From the NCBI GenBank assembly GCA_937864535.1, contig CALMJS010000016.1, positions 62,001 to 126,000 of the forward strand: DNA of 64,000 nucleotides, written 5' to 3'. Numbering within the stretch: the stretch's first letter is position 1; every line of letters starts with the position of its first letter. Shown here piece after piece: positions 18,118 to 28,148 of the stretch. The stretch comes from an uncultured Paracoccaceae bacterium. GTDB taxonomy: Bacteria; Pseudomonadota; Alphaproteobacteria; Rhodobacterales; Rhodobacteraceae. The translations under genes were made by a program, and so were the position numbers. The notes under the pieces are model-generated. The model did not search any database. It had not been told where the DNA came from and saw only the letters and a list, made by a program, of their open reading frames with translations.

Positions 18118-19200
18118 TCAGGACGGAATATCGCCTTCGATGCCTTCGACGTAGAACGACAGGCCGGCCAGAACGCCGTCGTCGGCCACTTCGCCATCGG
18201 CCAGCCAGGCGGACCCGTCCTGCTTGTTCAGCGGACCGGTGAACGGGTTATAGGCGCCCGAGGCGATGGAATCGCGCAGGGCTTCGGCCTCGGCCTTGAT
18301 GTCGGCCGGTACGGCGTCCGAAATCTCGCCGATGCCAACCATGCCCTGACCGATGCCGTCCCAGGTGTTCTTGCTGGCCCAGGTGCCATCCATGACGGCC
18401 TGAACGCGGTCGATGTAGTAGGGCGCCCAGTTGTCGATGATCGAGGAAATCCGCGGCATCGGACCAAATTCCGCCATATCGGCAGCCTGACCAAAGGTGT
18501 AGACGTTCCCGGCATCCTTGGCGGCCTGATGCGGCGCGGTCGAGTCGGTGTGCTGCAGCACAACGTCACAGCCCTGTTCGATCAGGGCCTTGGCGGCGTC
18601 GGCTTCCTTGGCCGGGTTCAGCCATTCAAAGATCCAGATGATCTTGAATTCGACATCCGGATTCACCTTCTTGGCGTGGATGTAGGATGCGTTGATGCCC
18701 AAAATCACTTCGGGGATCGGAACCGAGGCGATGTAGCCGACCTTGTTGGACTTGGTCATCTTCCCGGCGAGGAAGCCCTGAACCGCGCGACCTTCGTGGA
18801 ACTTGGCCGAATAGACCGACACGTTGTCGGCGGTCTTGTAGCCGGTGGCGTGTTCGAACTTCACGTCCGGGAACTTGGCAGCGACGTTGATCGTCGGGTC
18901 CATAAAGCCAAAGGAGGTGGTAAACACGATATTCGCCCCTCCAAGGCACATCTGGGTGATCGCACGCTCGGCGTCCGGACCTTCGGGCACGGATTCCTGA
19001 TAGACGAATTCCACAGCGTCCCCGAAATGTTCTGCCATCATCAGGGCGTTTTCGTGGTGGTGCTGGGTCCAGCCGCCGTCATTGATCGGGCCGACGTAGA
19101 TAAAGCCGACCTTGGTTTTGGCCTGCGCACGGGCCGGAAGGCCCAGGGCAGCGGCCATCGCCGCGCCAGCGCCGGTAGCAAGCAGAGTTCTGCGTTTCAT
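18118..19200 (-). CDS. BMP family ABC transporter substrate-binding protein (nucleoside/purine)
   Basis: A 360-residue periplasmic binding protein of the Bmp/PnrA/Med family, whose members bind nucleosides or purines. The signal peptide has a twin-arginine-like start, MKRRTLLATGAGAAM, ending near PARA. The mature domain starts TKVGFIYVGPINDGGWTQHHH, the family signature, with GYIASVPIPEV and CDVVLQHTDST further on. An in-frame upstream extension to 19533 is ignored because it overlaps the permease gene. Together with two permeases, an ATPase and xdhABC it forms a purine uptake and oxidation operon. Confidence 0.92.
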   Translation of the reverse strand: MKRRTLLATGAGAAMAAALGLPARAQAKTKVGFIYVGPINDGGWTQHHHENALMMAEHFGDAVEFVYQESVPEGPDAERAITQMCLGGANIVFTTSFGFMDPTINVAAKFPDVKFEHATGYKTADNVSVYSAKFHEGRAVQGFLAGKMTKSNKVGYIASVPIPEVILGINASYIHAKKVNPDVEFKIIWIFEWLNPAKEADAAKALIEQGCDVVLQHTDSTAPHQAAKDAGNVYTFGQAADMAEFGPMPRISSIIDNWAPYYIDRVQAVMDGTWASKNTWDGIGQGMVGIGEISDAVPADIKAEAEALRDSIASGAYNPFTGPLNKQDGSAWLADGEVADDGVLAGLSFYVEGIEGDIPS

Positions 19201-19250
19201 AGGTACTCTCCCAAATTGGCCGGGACTTTGCCCGGTGGTTAAAACCCGCC

Positions 19251-20171
19251 TCAGTTCGAGGCGTGGAACGATTTGCCAAGCGAGCCCGGGGCTCGTCCGG
19301 CGGACATCACGACCAGCACGACAATCGTTGCGACGAACGGTGTCATCGACAGGTATTCGACCGGCACTGTTACGCCGAATATCTTGCCTCCGTCGCCCTG
19401 GATATTCAACTGCAGGACAGTCATCCCGCCAAACAGGTAGGCTCCGCCAATCAACCGCCATGGTTTCCAGCTGGCAAACACCACAATGGCCAGAGCGATC
19501 CAGCCTGCGCCTGCGGTGATGCCGTCGATCCACTGCGGCACGCGCACGAGGCTGATATAGGCTCCGCCCAATCCCGCGCAGGCGCCGCCGAACATGATCG
19601 CCAAGAGCCGCACGAGGCGCACAGGATAGCCCAGGGCATGGGCGGCGTCGTGGTTTTCCCCGACCGCCCGCAAGATCAGGCCCGCGCGGCTGTAGCCGAG
19701 CACCAGATAGACCGCCAAAACCAACAGGATCGACAGATAAACGATAGCGTCGTGCTGGAACAGGATCGGTCCCAGAACCGGAATGCTGGACAGACCGGGG
19801 ATGGCAATTTTCGACACCGTGACAGGTAGGGCAGGTTCGAACCCCTGTCCCATCAGCGATGCCAGCCCCATACCAAACAGCGTCAGGCCGAGCCCGGTTG
19901 CGGTCTGGTTGGTCAACAGAACCTGTGTCAGGATTGCGAAAACGAGGCTGAGGCCAATGCCCGCCGCCGCCGCGCCCGCAAATCCGGCCAAGGGGCTGCC
20001 GGTGCTATGGCCGACGATATAGCCCGCGACCGCACCCATGATCATCATCCCCTCGACCCCGAGGTTCAGAACGCCCGCCCGTTCGGTCACCAATTCCCCG
20101 ATGGCCGCCAGCAGGATCGGGGTAGAAGCGACCATCAGCGCCGCGAGCAAAAGGATCGGATTGATATCCAT
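19251..20171 (-). CDS. ABC transporter permease, BMP/nucleoside type (second)
   Basis: A 306-residue inner-membrane permease of the RbsC/YufQ-like class, with about eight to nine hydrophobic segments. The conserved GELVTERAGVLNLGVEGMMI motif at residues 26-45 marks the family. It overlaps the start of the partner permease by one base and precedes the binding-protein gene by 50 bp. It likely forms the heterodimeric channel with the 20171-21256 product. Confidence 0.92.
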   Translation of the reverse strand: MDINPILLLAALMVASTPILLAAIGELVTERAGVLNLGVEGMMIMGAVAGYIVGHSTGSPLAGFAGAAAAGIGLSLVFAILTQVLLTNQTATGLGLTLFGMGLASLMGQGFEPALPVTVSKIAIPGLSSIPVLGPILFQHDAIVYLSILLVLAVYLVLGYSRAGLILRAVGENHDAAHALGYPVRLVRLLAIMFGGACAGLGGAYISLVRVPQWIDGITAGAGWIALAIVVFASWKPWRLIGGAYLFGGMTVLQLNIQGDGGKIFGVTVPVEYLSMTPFVATIVVLVVMSAGRAPGSLGKSFHASN

Positions 20172-21256
20172 CAGCGCACCTCTTTGCGGGACCGCCGCAG
20201 CCGATACATGGTCAGGGTGTCCACCGCCAAAATCGCAAACAGCAACATTCCCTGAAAGGTGAGAATGGCTGCCGCTGGCAGTTGTAGATTGTCCTGCGCA
20301 ACCTCGCCGCCGATATAGGTCAGCGCCATCAGCAGCCCAGCCAGCAATATGCCCAAGGGATGCAAACGGCCCAAAAAGGCGACGATGATCGCGGTAAAGC
20401 CATAGAATTTGGGAAAGCTGGCCAGAATTTGGCCCGCAGGTCCGGTGACTTCGAAGATCCCGGCCAACCCGGCCAGCCCACCCGAGAGAGCCATCGAAAA
20501 CAGGACCAGCCGATTGGGATTGATGCCTGAAAACGCGGCCGCCCTCGGGCTCTGGCCGGTGAGGCGCACGTCAAACCCGAACTGGTGCCGCGTCAGGACA
20601 AAGAACGCGATCAGGACAGCGACCAGCGCCGCAACCACGCCCCAGTGCATCCCGGTTCCCGAAATCAGATCGAGGTTCGCCGCCGCGCTATATTGGCTGA
20701 GGTTGCGGCTACCGGGAAACCCATGTCCGTCAGGGCTGCGCAACAGCCCCGACGCAAAGGCGGTGATCAGCACCTGCGCCACATAAACCAGCATCAACGA
20801 CACGAGAATTTCGTTCGTTTTGAAATAGATACGCAGGATGGCGGGAATGGCGGCCCAGATCATCCCGCCCAGAGCCCCGGCCACAATCGCCAGCGGGAAT
20901 ACGATCCAGCGGGCCTCGAGCGGGTAAAAGGCCAGCGCGACACCGGCACCGCAAATCGCGCCGATGATATACTGCCCTTCGGCGCCGATGTTCCAGATCC
21001 CTGCGCGGAACCCAAATGCCAAACCGGTCGCGATCAGCACCAGCGGCGCAGCCTTTTTGACGATTTCGGGGCGGTAATAGAACGCGAATTCTCCGAACAC
21101 CGGGTCCCAGAAAATCGCCTTGATCGCGATGACGGGGTCCTTGCCCAATATCAGGAACAGGACCATCCCGAAGAGGATCGTCAGCAGGACCGCGACCGGC
21201 GGCGCGGCCCATGTCCAGAATGCCGACCGGTGCGGGCGTTTTTCAAGCGTCAACAT
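20171..21256 (-). CDS. ABC transporter permease, BMP/nucleoside type (first)
   Basis: A 361-residue inner-membrane permease of the YufP-like class. An N-terminal cytoplasmic stretch (MLTLEKRPHRSAFW) precedes the first membrane segment; the conserved FRAGIWNIGAEGQYIIGA motif lies near residue 97. I chose the ATG at 21256 because GGAGA lies just upstream; the longer form starting at 21280 overlaps the ATPase gene more deeply. Even so it overlaps the ATPase 3' end by 14 bp. Confidence 0.92.
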   Translation of the reverse strand: MLTLEKRPHRSAFWTWAAPPVAVLLTILFGMVLFLILGKDPVIAIKAIFWDPVFGEFAFYYRPEIVKKAAPLVLIATGLAFGFRAGIWNIGAEGQYIIGAICGAGVALAFYPLEARWIVFPLAIVAGALGGMIWAAIPAILRIYFKTNEILVSLMLVYVAQVLITAFASGLLRSPDGHGFPGSRNLSQYSAAANLDLISGTGMHWGVVAALVAVLIAFFVLTRHQFGFDVRLTGQSPRAAAFSGINPNRLVLFSMALSGGLAGLAGIFEVTGPAGQILASFPKFYGFTAIIVAFLGRLHPLGILLAGLLMALTYIGGEVAQDNLQLPAAAILTFQGMLLFAILAVDTLTMYRLRRSRKEVR

Positions 21257-22760
21257 GGGCTGTCTCCATATCATGGGCACCGCCCAGCATCATCCCGATC
21301 TGGTCCAGCGACAGGCCCTTGGTCGACACCGGGGGCGACAGCCGCCCATCGGTCAGGGCCGCGAAACTATCGGCAACCTCGAGGATTTCGTCCAGATCCT
21401 GACTGATCACCACCACGGCAGACCCCTCGGCGGCCAAATCCAGCAAGGACTGCCGGATGGCTGCGGCGGCTGCGGCGTCAACGCCCCACGTCGGCTGGTT
21501 GACGATCAGCAACCTCGAGCGCTGCAAAATTTCACGCCCGATGACGAATTTCTGCAAATTGCCGCCGGACAGAGACCGCGCATTGGTTTCTGTGCTGGGC
21601 GTGCGGACATCGAATGCCTCGATGATCGTTTGAGCGAACTCGCGTGTTTTGGCCCAGTCGATGATGCCGCGGTTGGCCAGTTGCATCCGCGTCCGCCCGG
21701 TCAACAGCGCATTTTCCGTCAGGGTCATATCCGGCGCGGCGGCGTGACCGTTGCGCTCCTCCGGCGCGGCACACAGGCCCAAGGCGCGGCGATCATTCGG
21801 CATCAGGCGCCCGATCGCCTTGCCCTGCCATTCGATCATATCGTCGGGAACCGTGGTTTCCCCCGACAGGGCGGCAACCAATTCGTCCTGACCGTTGCCC
21901 GCCACGCCGCCGATCCCCAACACCTCGCCCGCGCGGACGGTCAGGGTAATATCCTTGAGTGCGGTGCCGAATTCGTGCGGGGCAGGGACGGACAACCCTT
22001 GCAGTCGCAACAAGGCCGTGCCCGGTGTCGCATGATCCCGTTTTGGCGCCTGTAGCGTCGCGCCGACCATCAGTTCGGCCATCTCGCGGCTGGTAGTCTG
22101 TTTCGGCACGCAGGTGCCAACCACGACACCATGGCGCAGGATCGTCGCATGGTGGCACAGGGTCCTAATTTCTTCGAGTTTGTGCGAGATATACAGGATC
22201 GACGTGCCCTCTGAGGACAGAAGGCGCAGCGTCTCAAACAGGATAGACACCTCTTGCGGGGTCAGAACGCTGGTCGGTTCGTCCATGATCAACAGTTCGG
22301 GCGATTGCAGCAGGCAGCGCACGATCTCGACCCGCTGCCGCTCACCAGCCGACAGATCCCCGACCACCATCATCGGATCAAGCGGGAGCCCGTAGGTCCG
22401 CGACACCTCTTGGATGCGGGCTGCGATATCGCGACGGAGTGGCGGATTATCCATGCCGAGCGCGATGTTTTCCGACACCGTCAGCGCGTCGAATAGCGAA
22501 AAATGCTGGAACACCATTGCCACACCGCTCGCGCGGGCGGCGCGCGGATCCGTCGGCGTGAACGGTTGCCCTTTCATCGTCATTGTCCCGGAATCAGGCC
22601 GGACCAGTCCGTAGATCGTCTTGACCAGAGTCGATTTACCCGCGCCGTTTTCCCCCAAGAGGGCGTGGATTTCCCCTTTGCCAATCGAAAAACTGACATT
22701 CTTGTTCGCGACCACACCCGGATAGGCCTTGGTCAGTCCGCTAATCTCCAGCAGTGTCAC
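21243..22760 (-). CDS. ABC transporter ATP-binding protein, tandem-domain nucleoside/sugar type
   Basis: A 505-residue protein with two fused ABC ATPase domains, as in RbsA/YufO transporters. Domain 1 has Walker A GENGAGKST, signature LSAGERQRVEI and Walker B LLIMDEPTS. Domain 2 has a degenerate Walker A (GGVAGNGQDEL), signature LSGGNLQKFVIG and LLIVNQPTWGVD. The degenerate second site is normal for this class. The GTG start overlaps the xdhC stop (GTGA), directly coupling transport to xanthine dehydrogenase genes. Confidence 0.93.
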   Translation of the reverse strand: MTLLEISGLTKAYPGVVANKNVSFSIGKGEIHALLGENGAGKSTLVKTIYGLVRPDSGTMTMKGQPFTPTDPRAARASGVAMVFQHFSLFDALTVSENIALGMDNPPLRRDIAARIQEVSRTYGLPLDPMMVVGDLSAGERQRVEIVRCLLQSPELLIMDEPTSVLTPQEVSILFETLRLLSSEGTSILYISHKLEEIRTLCHHATILRHGVVVGTCVPKQTTSREMAELMVGATLQAPKRDHATPGTALLRLQGLSVPAPHEFGTALKDITLTVRAGEVLGIGGVAGNGQDELVAALSGETTVPDDMIEWQGKAIGRLMPNDRRALGLCAAPEERNGHAAAPDMTLTENALLTGRTRMQLANRGIIDWAKTREFAQTIIEAFDVRTPSTETNARSLSGGNLQKFVIGREILQRSRLLIVNQPTWGVDAAAAAAIRQSLLDLAAEGSAVVVISQDLDEILEVADSFAALTDGRLSPPVSTKGLSLDQIGMMLGGAHDMETAHVDA

Positions 22761-23680
22761 GGTGTCCCCGTTCTTTGATCTTTGAGGCTATCTGTCCGCA
22801 GCAGCAGCCGTGTTGCAACCCCCAAGGCGATCGCATGGGGATGTTTACCGAGATTTGGATCGCCAATCGGACATAGGATGCGGCCTATCTGGTCGGCCGG
22901 ATGGCCCAAGGCCGTGAGGCGGGCGCGAAACCGCGCCCATTTGGTGTCCGATCCGATCAGCCCGAGGCTGGCAAACCCGTGCGACAATAGCGCATGGCAC
23001 AATGACAGGTCCAGCGCGTGACTATGGGTCAGGACCAGATGCTCGGCGGTCCTTGGCGCATGGGGGACCAAACGTTCGGGCTGTGCGGCGACGACCGGCG
23101 TTACACTGCCCGCAATCTCGGACGGAAATCGGTCCGCCGCGATATCGACCCATGTCAGCCGATAATCCGGCAAAGGTGCGAGCACCGAGACCAGCGCGCG
23201 CCCGACGTGGCCCGCCCCCCAGATCCAGAGGTCCCGCTGGTGTGGCAGCGCGGTATCGACCAGCCAGCCGTCAATCAGCGCGGGCGCCGCTTGCGCGGGC
23301 AGGGACTGTAACCGTTCCATCAGCCCGCCGCTCTGCGCGGCGACCCGCAGGGGCCGGATATAGGGCAGGGACTGTGGAAGGTTCTGGGCGGTAAAGACCT
23401 CGGTCACTGTCGTGACCGACCCGCCGCAACACTGGCCCAGACCCGGACCCAGCGGCCATGTCCGTTCGACAATTCCCCCCCGGATCAGCAGGTCCCGCGC
23501 TGCGGCGATCGCCTCCCACTCCAGCGCACCGCCGCCGATGGTCCCCTCGGTCCGGTCTTGCCAGACCAGCATCTCTGCCCCGGCCTCGCGGGGGACAGAC
23601 CCGGCGGTCCGCAGCACCACGATCCGGGCTACAGGACCCGAGCCGACCGCGCGTTTCAGCCTGTCCAGATCCAGACTCAT
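22757..23680 (-). CDS. xdhC: Xanthine dehydrogenase accessory protein XdhC
   Basis: XdhC binds molybdenum cofactor, promotes its sulfuration and inserts it into XdhB. The 307-residue protein has the CoxI-type N-terminal half with GSVPREAGAEMLVW and GLGQCCGG (paired Cys), then the XdhC Rossmann half with WIWGAGHVGRALV and an SHALDLSLCHALL segment. Its start overlaps the xdhB stop by 4 bp; longer in-frame sequence upstream lies within xdhB and is not used. Confidence 0.92.
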   Translation of the reverse strand: MSLDLDRLKRAVGSGPVARIVVLRTAGSVPREAGAEMLVWQDRTEGTIGGGALEWEAIAAARDLLIRGGIVERTWPLGPGLGQCCGGSVTTVTEVFTAQNLPQSLPYIRPLRVAAQSGGLMERLQSLPAQAAPALIDGWLVDTALPHQRDLWIWGAGHVGRALVSVLAPLPDYRLTWVDIAADRFPSEIAGSVTPVVAAQPERLVPHAPRTAEHLVLTHSHALDLSLCHALLSHGFASLGLIGSDTKWARFRARLTALGHPADQIGRILCPIGDPNLGKHPHAIALGVATRLLLRTDSLKDQRTGTP

Positions 23681-26064
23681 GCCCGGACCCGCGCTATGGC
23701 CGCCAATATCCGCTCTGGCGTCGCGGGCGCATCCAGCGACGGATAGCGTGGCCCACAGGCCGCAATCGCATCCGACAGCGCCAGAAAGGCCGAAATCCCG
23801 TGCATGAACGGCGGCTCCCCGACAGCCTTGGACCGATAAATCGTCGCCTCGGGGTTTTCGGCATCGATCAGATCGACATTGAACACCGGCGGGCAGTCGC
23901 CAACCGCCGGTATTTTGTAGGTCGAGGGGGCATGGGTCCGCAGCCGCCCGGCATCGTCCCACACCAGTTCTTCGGTGGTCAGCCAGCCCGCACCCTGCAC
24001 ATAGCCGCCCTCTACCTGCCCCTTGTCCAGCGCCGGGTTCAGCGAGGCACCAACATCATGCAGGATATCCGCCCGCAGGATGCGGTTTTCTCCGGTCAAT
24101 GTATCGATCACGACCTCGGAAACCGAGGCCCCGTGCGCAAAATAGAAAAACGGTCGCCCGCGTCCATTCACCCGATCCCAGGACAGATCCGGCGTTTGAT
24201 AGAACCCGGTCGCCGATAGCCCGACCCGCGCCTGATAGCAGCGCAGCGCAGCCTCGGCAAACGTCACGTCCTCGCTGCCCCAGCGCACCCGCCCGTCGGC
24301 AAAATTCACAGGCGCCCCTTGTCCCAGATGCGCTGCCATCCGGTCGCGGATCGCATCACAGGCCAGCAAGACCGCCATCCCGTTCAGATCCGTGCCAGAT
24401 GACGCCGCCGTGGCCGAGGTATTGGGCACCTTGGCCGTATCCGTTGCGGTAATCCGAACGCTGTCGGTCGAGACCCCGAACCGGGCCGCAGCCACCTGTG
24501 CGATCTTTTGAAACAGGCCCTGACCCATTTCTGTGCCGCCATGGTTCAGCAGGATCGACCCGTCCTGATAGACATGCACCAAGGCCCCGGCTTGGTTCAG
24601 GTGCGTCAGGGTAAAGGAAATTCCGAATTTCACCGGAGCAAACCCGATACCGCGCTTCAAAATCGGTGATTGCGTGTTCCACGCGGCGATCTCGGCGCGT
24701 CGCGCCGAATAGTCCGACCGTGCGATCAGGTCCGCCGTCATGCCATGCAGCAGGAAATCCTTGACCTCCATACCATAGGGGGTGGTGTTCGGCTCTGGCC
24801 GGTGGCCTGCCGGAGAATGCGCCGCCCCGTAGGGCGTACCGCGCCCTTTCATCTTTCCTGAAATACCTTCGGGGGAGCCCGAGGGGGCAGACAGCCCCCT
24901 CGGTTCGCCGGTCCCAAACAACGCCTCGGCGTAATAGTTCACCTGCCGCACCGTCACCGGGTCGCGCCCCAGTTCATGCGCAATGTGATCCATGACTCTC
25001 TCGATCCCCAGAACGCCTTGCGGCCCGCCAAAACCGCGATAGGCGGTGGCCGACTGCATATTGGTCTTGAGCCGGGTCGATGTGATCCGCGCCGCTGGCA
25101 ACAAATAGGCATTGTCGGCATGCAGCATCGCCCGATCCGCGACAGCGGCGGTCAGGTCCTGCGCCCATCCGCCGCGCGTATACTGGTCGAACACGATCCC
25201 GCGAACGCGGCCGGTGTCGTCAAACCCGACCTCATAGTCGATGCGAAAATCGTGACGTTTGCCGGTGATGATCATGTCGTCATCGCGATCATAGCGCATC
25301 TTGCAGGCGCGGCCCGTGGCGCGGGCGGCGATGGCGCAGGCGACGGCCAATGCGTTGCCCTGGCTTTCCTTGCCGCCAAAGCCGCCGCCCATCCGCCGAC
25401 ATTCCACCCGCACGCCGTGCATCGGCAGATTCAACGCCTCGGCGACCTTGTGCTGGATTTCGGTCGGGTGCTGGGTCGAACTATGGACGACCACATCGCC
25501 ATTTTCCTGCGGCAGGGCCAGTGCGGCCTGACCTTCGAGGTAGAAATGTTCCTGCCCGCCCATCTCGATACGCCCTGTCAGGCGGCGGGGGGCGGCGGCG
25601 ATCTCGGCCTCGGCGTCGCCCTTGCGCCATGTGCGCGGTCCGCCTTCAAACCAGCTCTGCGCCGCAAGGGCGGCGTCATAGCCGAGGATCGGTTCCTCCT
25701 CGTCGATGGTGATCCGCGCCAGCCGTGCCGCGCGGCGGGCGGCATGGTGGCTGGTCGCGACGACCAGAAAAACCGGCTGGCCGACGTAATGCACCGTCCC
25801 GGTGGCCAAGAGCGGCTCGTCATGGATGGACGGGCTGACATCATTTGCAAAGGGCAGGTCGCTGGCGGTCAGGACCTGTTGCACTCCGGGGGCAGCACGA
25901 ACTGCGCTCAGGTCCAGATCGCGCAACCGACCCCGCGCCGCAGGCGACAGGCCAAAGGCCAGATGAAGGGTGCCGTCGGGCGTCGGGATGTCGTCTATAT
26001 AGCGGGCGGCCCCGGTGACGTGCAGCAGGGCGCTGTCATGGGGCAGGGGCTGTCGGACGGTCAT
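23677..26064 (-). CDS. xdhB: Xanthine dehydrogenase molybdopterin-binding subunit XdhB
   Basis: This large subunit binds Moco and oxidises hypoxanthine and xanthine to urate. The 795-residue protein contains [27 protein letters not shown] and the C-terminal VGEPPFMHG, with the catalytic Glu at about residue 750. It is slightly longer than the Rhodobacter-type subunit because of about 37 extra residues between NYYAEALFG and NTTPYGMEV. Part of that (residues about 387-406, DNA 24848-24905) is encoded by a palindromic intergenic repeat inserted without breaking the frame. The start at 26064 overlaps the xdhA stop. Confidence 0.93.
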   Translation of the reverse strand: MTVRQPLPHDSALLHVTGAARYIDDIPTPDGTLHLAFGLSPAARGRLRDLDLSAVRAAPGVQQVLTASDLPFANDVSPSIHDEPLLATGTVHYVGQPVFLVVATSHHAARRAARLARITIDEEEPILGYDAALAAQSWFEGGPRTWRKGDAEAEIAAAPRRLTGRIEMGGQEHFYLEGQAALALPQENGDVVVHSSTQHPTEIQHKVAEALNLPMHGVRVECRRMGGGFGGKESQGNALAVACAIAARATGRACKMRYDRDDDMIITGKRHDFRIDYEVGFDDTGRVRGIVFDQYTRGGWAQDLTAAVADRAMLHADNAYLLPAARITSTRLKTNMQSATAYRGFGGPQGVLGIERVMDHIAHELGRDPVTVRQVNYYAEALFGTGEPRGLSAPSGSPEGISGKMKGRGTPYGAAHSPAGHRPEPNTTPYGMEVKDFLLHGMTADLIARSDYSARRAEIAAWNTQSPILKRGIGFAPVKFGISFTLTHLNQAGALVHVYQDGSILLNHGGTEMGQGLFQKIAQVAAARFGVSTDSVRITATDTAKVPNTSATAASSGTDLNGMAVLLACDAIRDRMAAHLGQGAPVNFADGRVRWGSEDVTFAEAALRCYQARVGLSATGFYQTPDLSWDRVNGRGRPFFYFAHGASVSEVVIDTLTGENRILRADILHDVGASLNPALDKGQVEGGYVQGAGWLTTEELVWDDAGRLRTHAPSTYKIPAVGDCPPVFNVDLIDAENPEATIYRSKAVGEPPFMHGISAFLALSDAIAACGPRYPSLDAPATPERILAAIARVRA
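24848..24905 (-). repeat. Palindromic repeat copy 2, in frame inside xdhB
   Basis: GAGGGGGC (24881-24888) pairs with GCCCCCTC (24894-24901). On the minus strand the rest reads through CCGAAGGTATTTCAGGAAAGATGAA, matching copy 1 almost base for base. It encodes about 20 residues of XdhB, including [10 protein letters not shown] and GISGKMKG, in an otherwise variable loop. Confidence 0.7.
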
Positions 26065-27413
26065 AGGCTCAGCTCCTGCACATTGGTGGCGATGCCCATC
26101 GTTTCGGCAAAATACCGACGCATCAGGCCCTGAGCCGCCGCCATGCGATAGCCGGCCGAGGCCCGCATATCCGACAGCGGGGTGAAATCGCGCGTCAGTG
26201 CCGCGCAGGCCGCGTCGATGGTCTGTTCTGTCCACGGTTGGCCCAACAGTGCCGCCATCGTTTCCGTCGCCAGTTTCGGAATGCCCGCCATCCCGCCAAA
26301 GGCGATGCGCACCGCTGTTACCGTGCCATCGGTTATCGTCAGGTTAAAACAGCCACAGACCGCCGAAATATCCTGATCGAACCTCTTCGACAGTTTGTAG
26401 CAGCGCAGGCCCGGTGCGGATTTGGGCAGGGTGACAGCGGTGACGAATTCGCCGCGACGGCGGTCCTGTTTGCCATAGTCGAGGAAGAAGTCAGCAATCG
26501 GCATCTGCCGCCTGTCTTCGCCGCAGCGCAGGTGCAACGTCGCATCCAGCGCGATCAACGCCGGAGGATTGTCCCCGATGGGCGAGCCATTGGCGATATT
26601 GCCGCCGATGGTCGCCGCGCCGCGCACCTGCTCTGACCCATAGCGCCTGATCATCTCGGCATAGCTGGGGTGCAGCGGTTCCACAGCCTGGCGCACACGG
26701 TTCATCGTCACGGCGGCACCGATTTTGAGTCTGTCGCCCAGATCCTCGATCTCTTGCAACTCGGCGCAGCGGTTCAGGAAAATCACCGGCCCGAGTTGGC
26801 GGTTCTGCTTCGTGACCCAAAGGCCGACATCCGTCGCCCCGGCGATCAGCGTTGCGTCTGGCTGGGCCGCATAGGCGAGGGCGAGTTCGCTCTCGGTCGT
26901 GGGGTGGAGCGCGGTGGTGTCCATCTGCGCCAGCGCCAGCGCATCAGTTGCCAGCCAGTCAGGCAGTTTCGTCCCCACCGAGGCCTCTGCCGCGCGCAGA
27001 ATGGGCGCATAGCCGGTGCAGCGGCACAGATTGCCAGCCAACACAGTGTCGTGATCGGTGCGTCCCTGCGCCTGACCGGCCACCAAAGAGGCAACTATTC
27101 CCGGCGTACAGAATCCGCATTGCGACCCGTGATGGTCGATCATAGCCTGCTGGACGGGATGGGTCCCGCCAAAACCTTCGACGGTGCGCACGGCCTTGCC
27201 ATGGAGTTGCGGCAGGAACAGCAGGCAGGCGTTCAGGGCGCGGGTGCCCTCTTGGTCCTGAACGACGACGGTGCAGGCACCGCAATCCCCTTCATTGCAG
27301 CCCTCTTTGGTGCCGGTCAGTCCCCCCGTCAGGCGCAGCCAGTCCAAAAGAGTGCAGGTTGGATCGGCTTCGACCTGCACTGTCTCTCCATTTAGAAGAA
27401 ACGAAATCAACAT
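26061..27413 (-). CDS. xdhA: Xanthine dehydrogenase small subunit XdhA (2Fe-2S and FAD)
   Basis: This subunit passes electrons from Moco through two [2Fe-2S] clusters to FAD and NAD. The 450-residue protein shows cluster I ligands in [11 protein letters not shown], cluster II in CGFCTPG and CRCTGY, the FAD motif [17 protein letters not shown], and a CO-dehydrogenase-like C-terminal domain. I start it at [10 protein letters not shown], the family N-terminus; an in-frame ATG at 27443 would add ten residues. It is the first gene of the xdhA-xdhB-xdhC-transporter operon. Confidence 0.92.
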   Translation of the reverse strand: MLISFLLNGETVQVEADPTCTLLDWLRLTGGLTGTKEGCNEGDCGACTVVVQDQEGTRALNACLLFLPQLHGKAVRTVEGFGGTHPVQQAMIDHHGSQCGFCTPGIVASLVAGQAQGRTDHDTVLAGNLCRCTGYAPILRAAEASVGTKLPDWLATDALALAQMDTTALHPTTESELALAYAAQPDATLIAGATDVGLWVTKQNRQLGPVIFLNRCAELQEIEDLGDRLKIGAAVTMNRVRQAVEPLHPSYAEMIRRYGSEQVRGAATIGGNIANGSPIGDNPPALIALDATLHLRCGEDRRQMPIADFFLDYGKQDRRRGEFVTAVTLPKSAPGLRCYKLSKRFDQDISAVCGCFNLTITDGTVTAVRIAFGGMAGIPKLATETMAALLGQPWTEQTIDAACAALTRDFTPLSDMRASAGYRMAAAQGLMRRYFAETMGIATNVQELSL

Positions 27414-27584
27414 GATAGGGCCCGCCGCGTTACCGTTCTGCATTGGCCCGATTGTTCGATGCGGCGTAGAACAACCGAAGCCCGATATCCGTCAGCAGAA
27501 CGGGACATCGCGCAGAAGGCAAGTATTTTTTGCCGCAAATTCAGGCAGGGCGCAGCGGCTGCCTGCCTTTTGGGCGAATTTTGA

Positions 27585-28043
27585 TCACAGCACGTTGTTC
27601 TGCGCCATCGTCCCCAAGGTCACATAAGAATACCGCATCGTATCGGCACGTTGTTCGGCAGTGGTTTTTTGGGACCGCAGGATGATGATTTCCTGATGCA
27701 GCAAACGGGTTGTGCCGTCGCCGATCGGCGTGAGAGTCAAATAGGTGTGGGAGATGGAATCATCCACTCCGTTCTCGCCCATACTATAGACTGTCCGGAT
27801 GCTCTGGCAGGGAACGACTTCCTTGTAATGGGTTTCCGCAAAAATGACCGCGCCGTCGCCAAACCGAAATTCGACCCGTTCGACGCCCCCGGTCCGTAGG
27901 TCCGAATTGAACGAAACGACCTCGATGCCACCAGAGCCAAACAGCCATTTCTGTTTCTTCGCGCTGTCAGTCATGACATCGAAGATCTGCTCGGGGCTGG
28001 CCGGAATGATCAGATCGATTTCGAAGGATTGGTGCTCGGTCAT
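27585..28043 (-). CDS. SRPBCC/AHSA1-domain protein
   Basis: A 152-residue START-like hydrophobic-pocket protein of the AHSA1 (activator of Hsp90 ATPase homologue) group. FEIDLIIPASPEQIFDVMTD is the typical first strand and helix, with GGVERVEFRFGDG and TYLTLTPIGDGTTRLLHQE later. The start at 28043 was chosen by homology of the N-terminus. Such proteins bind unknown small ligands; some form operons with ArsR regulators, but none is visible here. Function unknown. Confidence 0.8.
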   Translation of the reverse strand: MTEHQSFEIDLIIPASPEQIFDVMTDSAKKQKWLFGSGGIEVVSFNSDLRTGGVERVEFRFGDGAVIFAETHYKEVVPCQSIRTVYSMGENGVDDSISHTYLTLTPIGDGTTRLLHQEIIILRSQKTTAEQRADTMRYSYVTLGTMAQNNVL

Positions 28044-28148
28044 CAAAGGTCTCTGCGTTCTGGACGGCCGCACCAAACGAAAGACCGTCCAGATTGTCAA
28101 GTTACAGTTCTAGTACAGTTCTGGGGTGTCCGTGGTCCCGGGGGCACG

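Noticed and set aside
19826-19846. GGTTCGAACCCC-like sequence resembling a tRNA T-loop.
   Set aside because: It lies inside a permease gene and no acceptor or anticodon arms can be paired around it.
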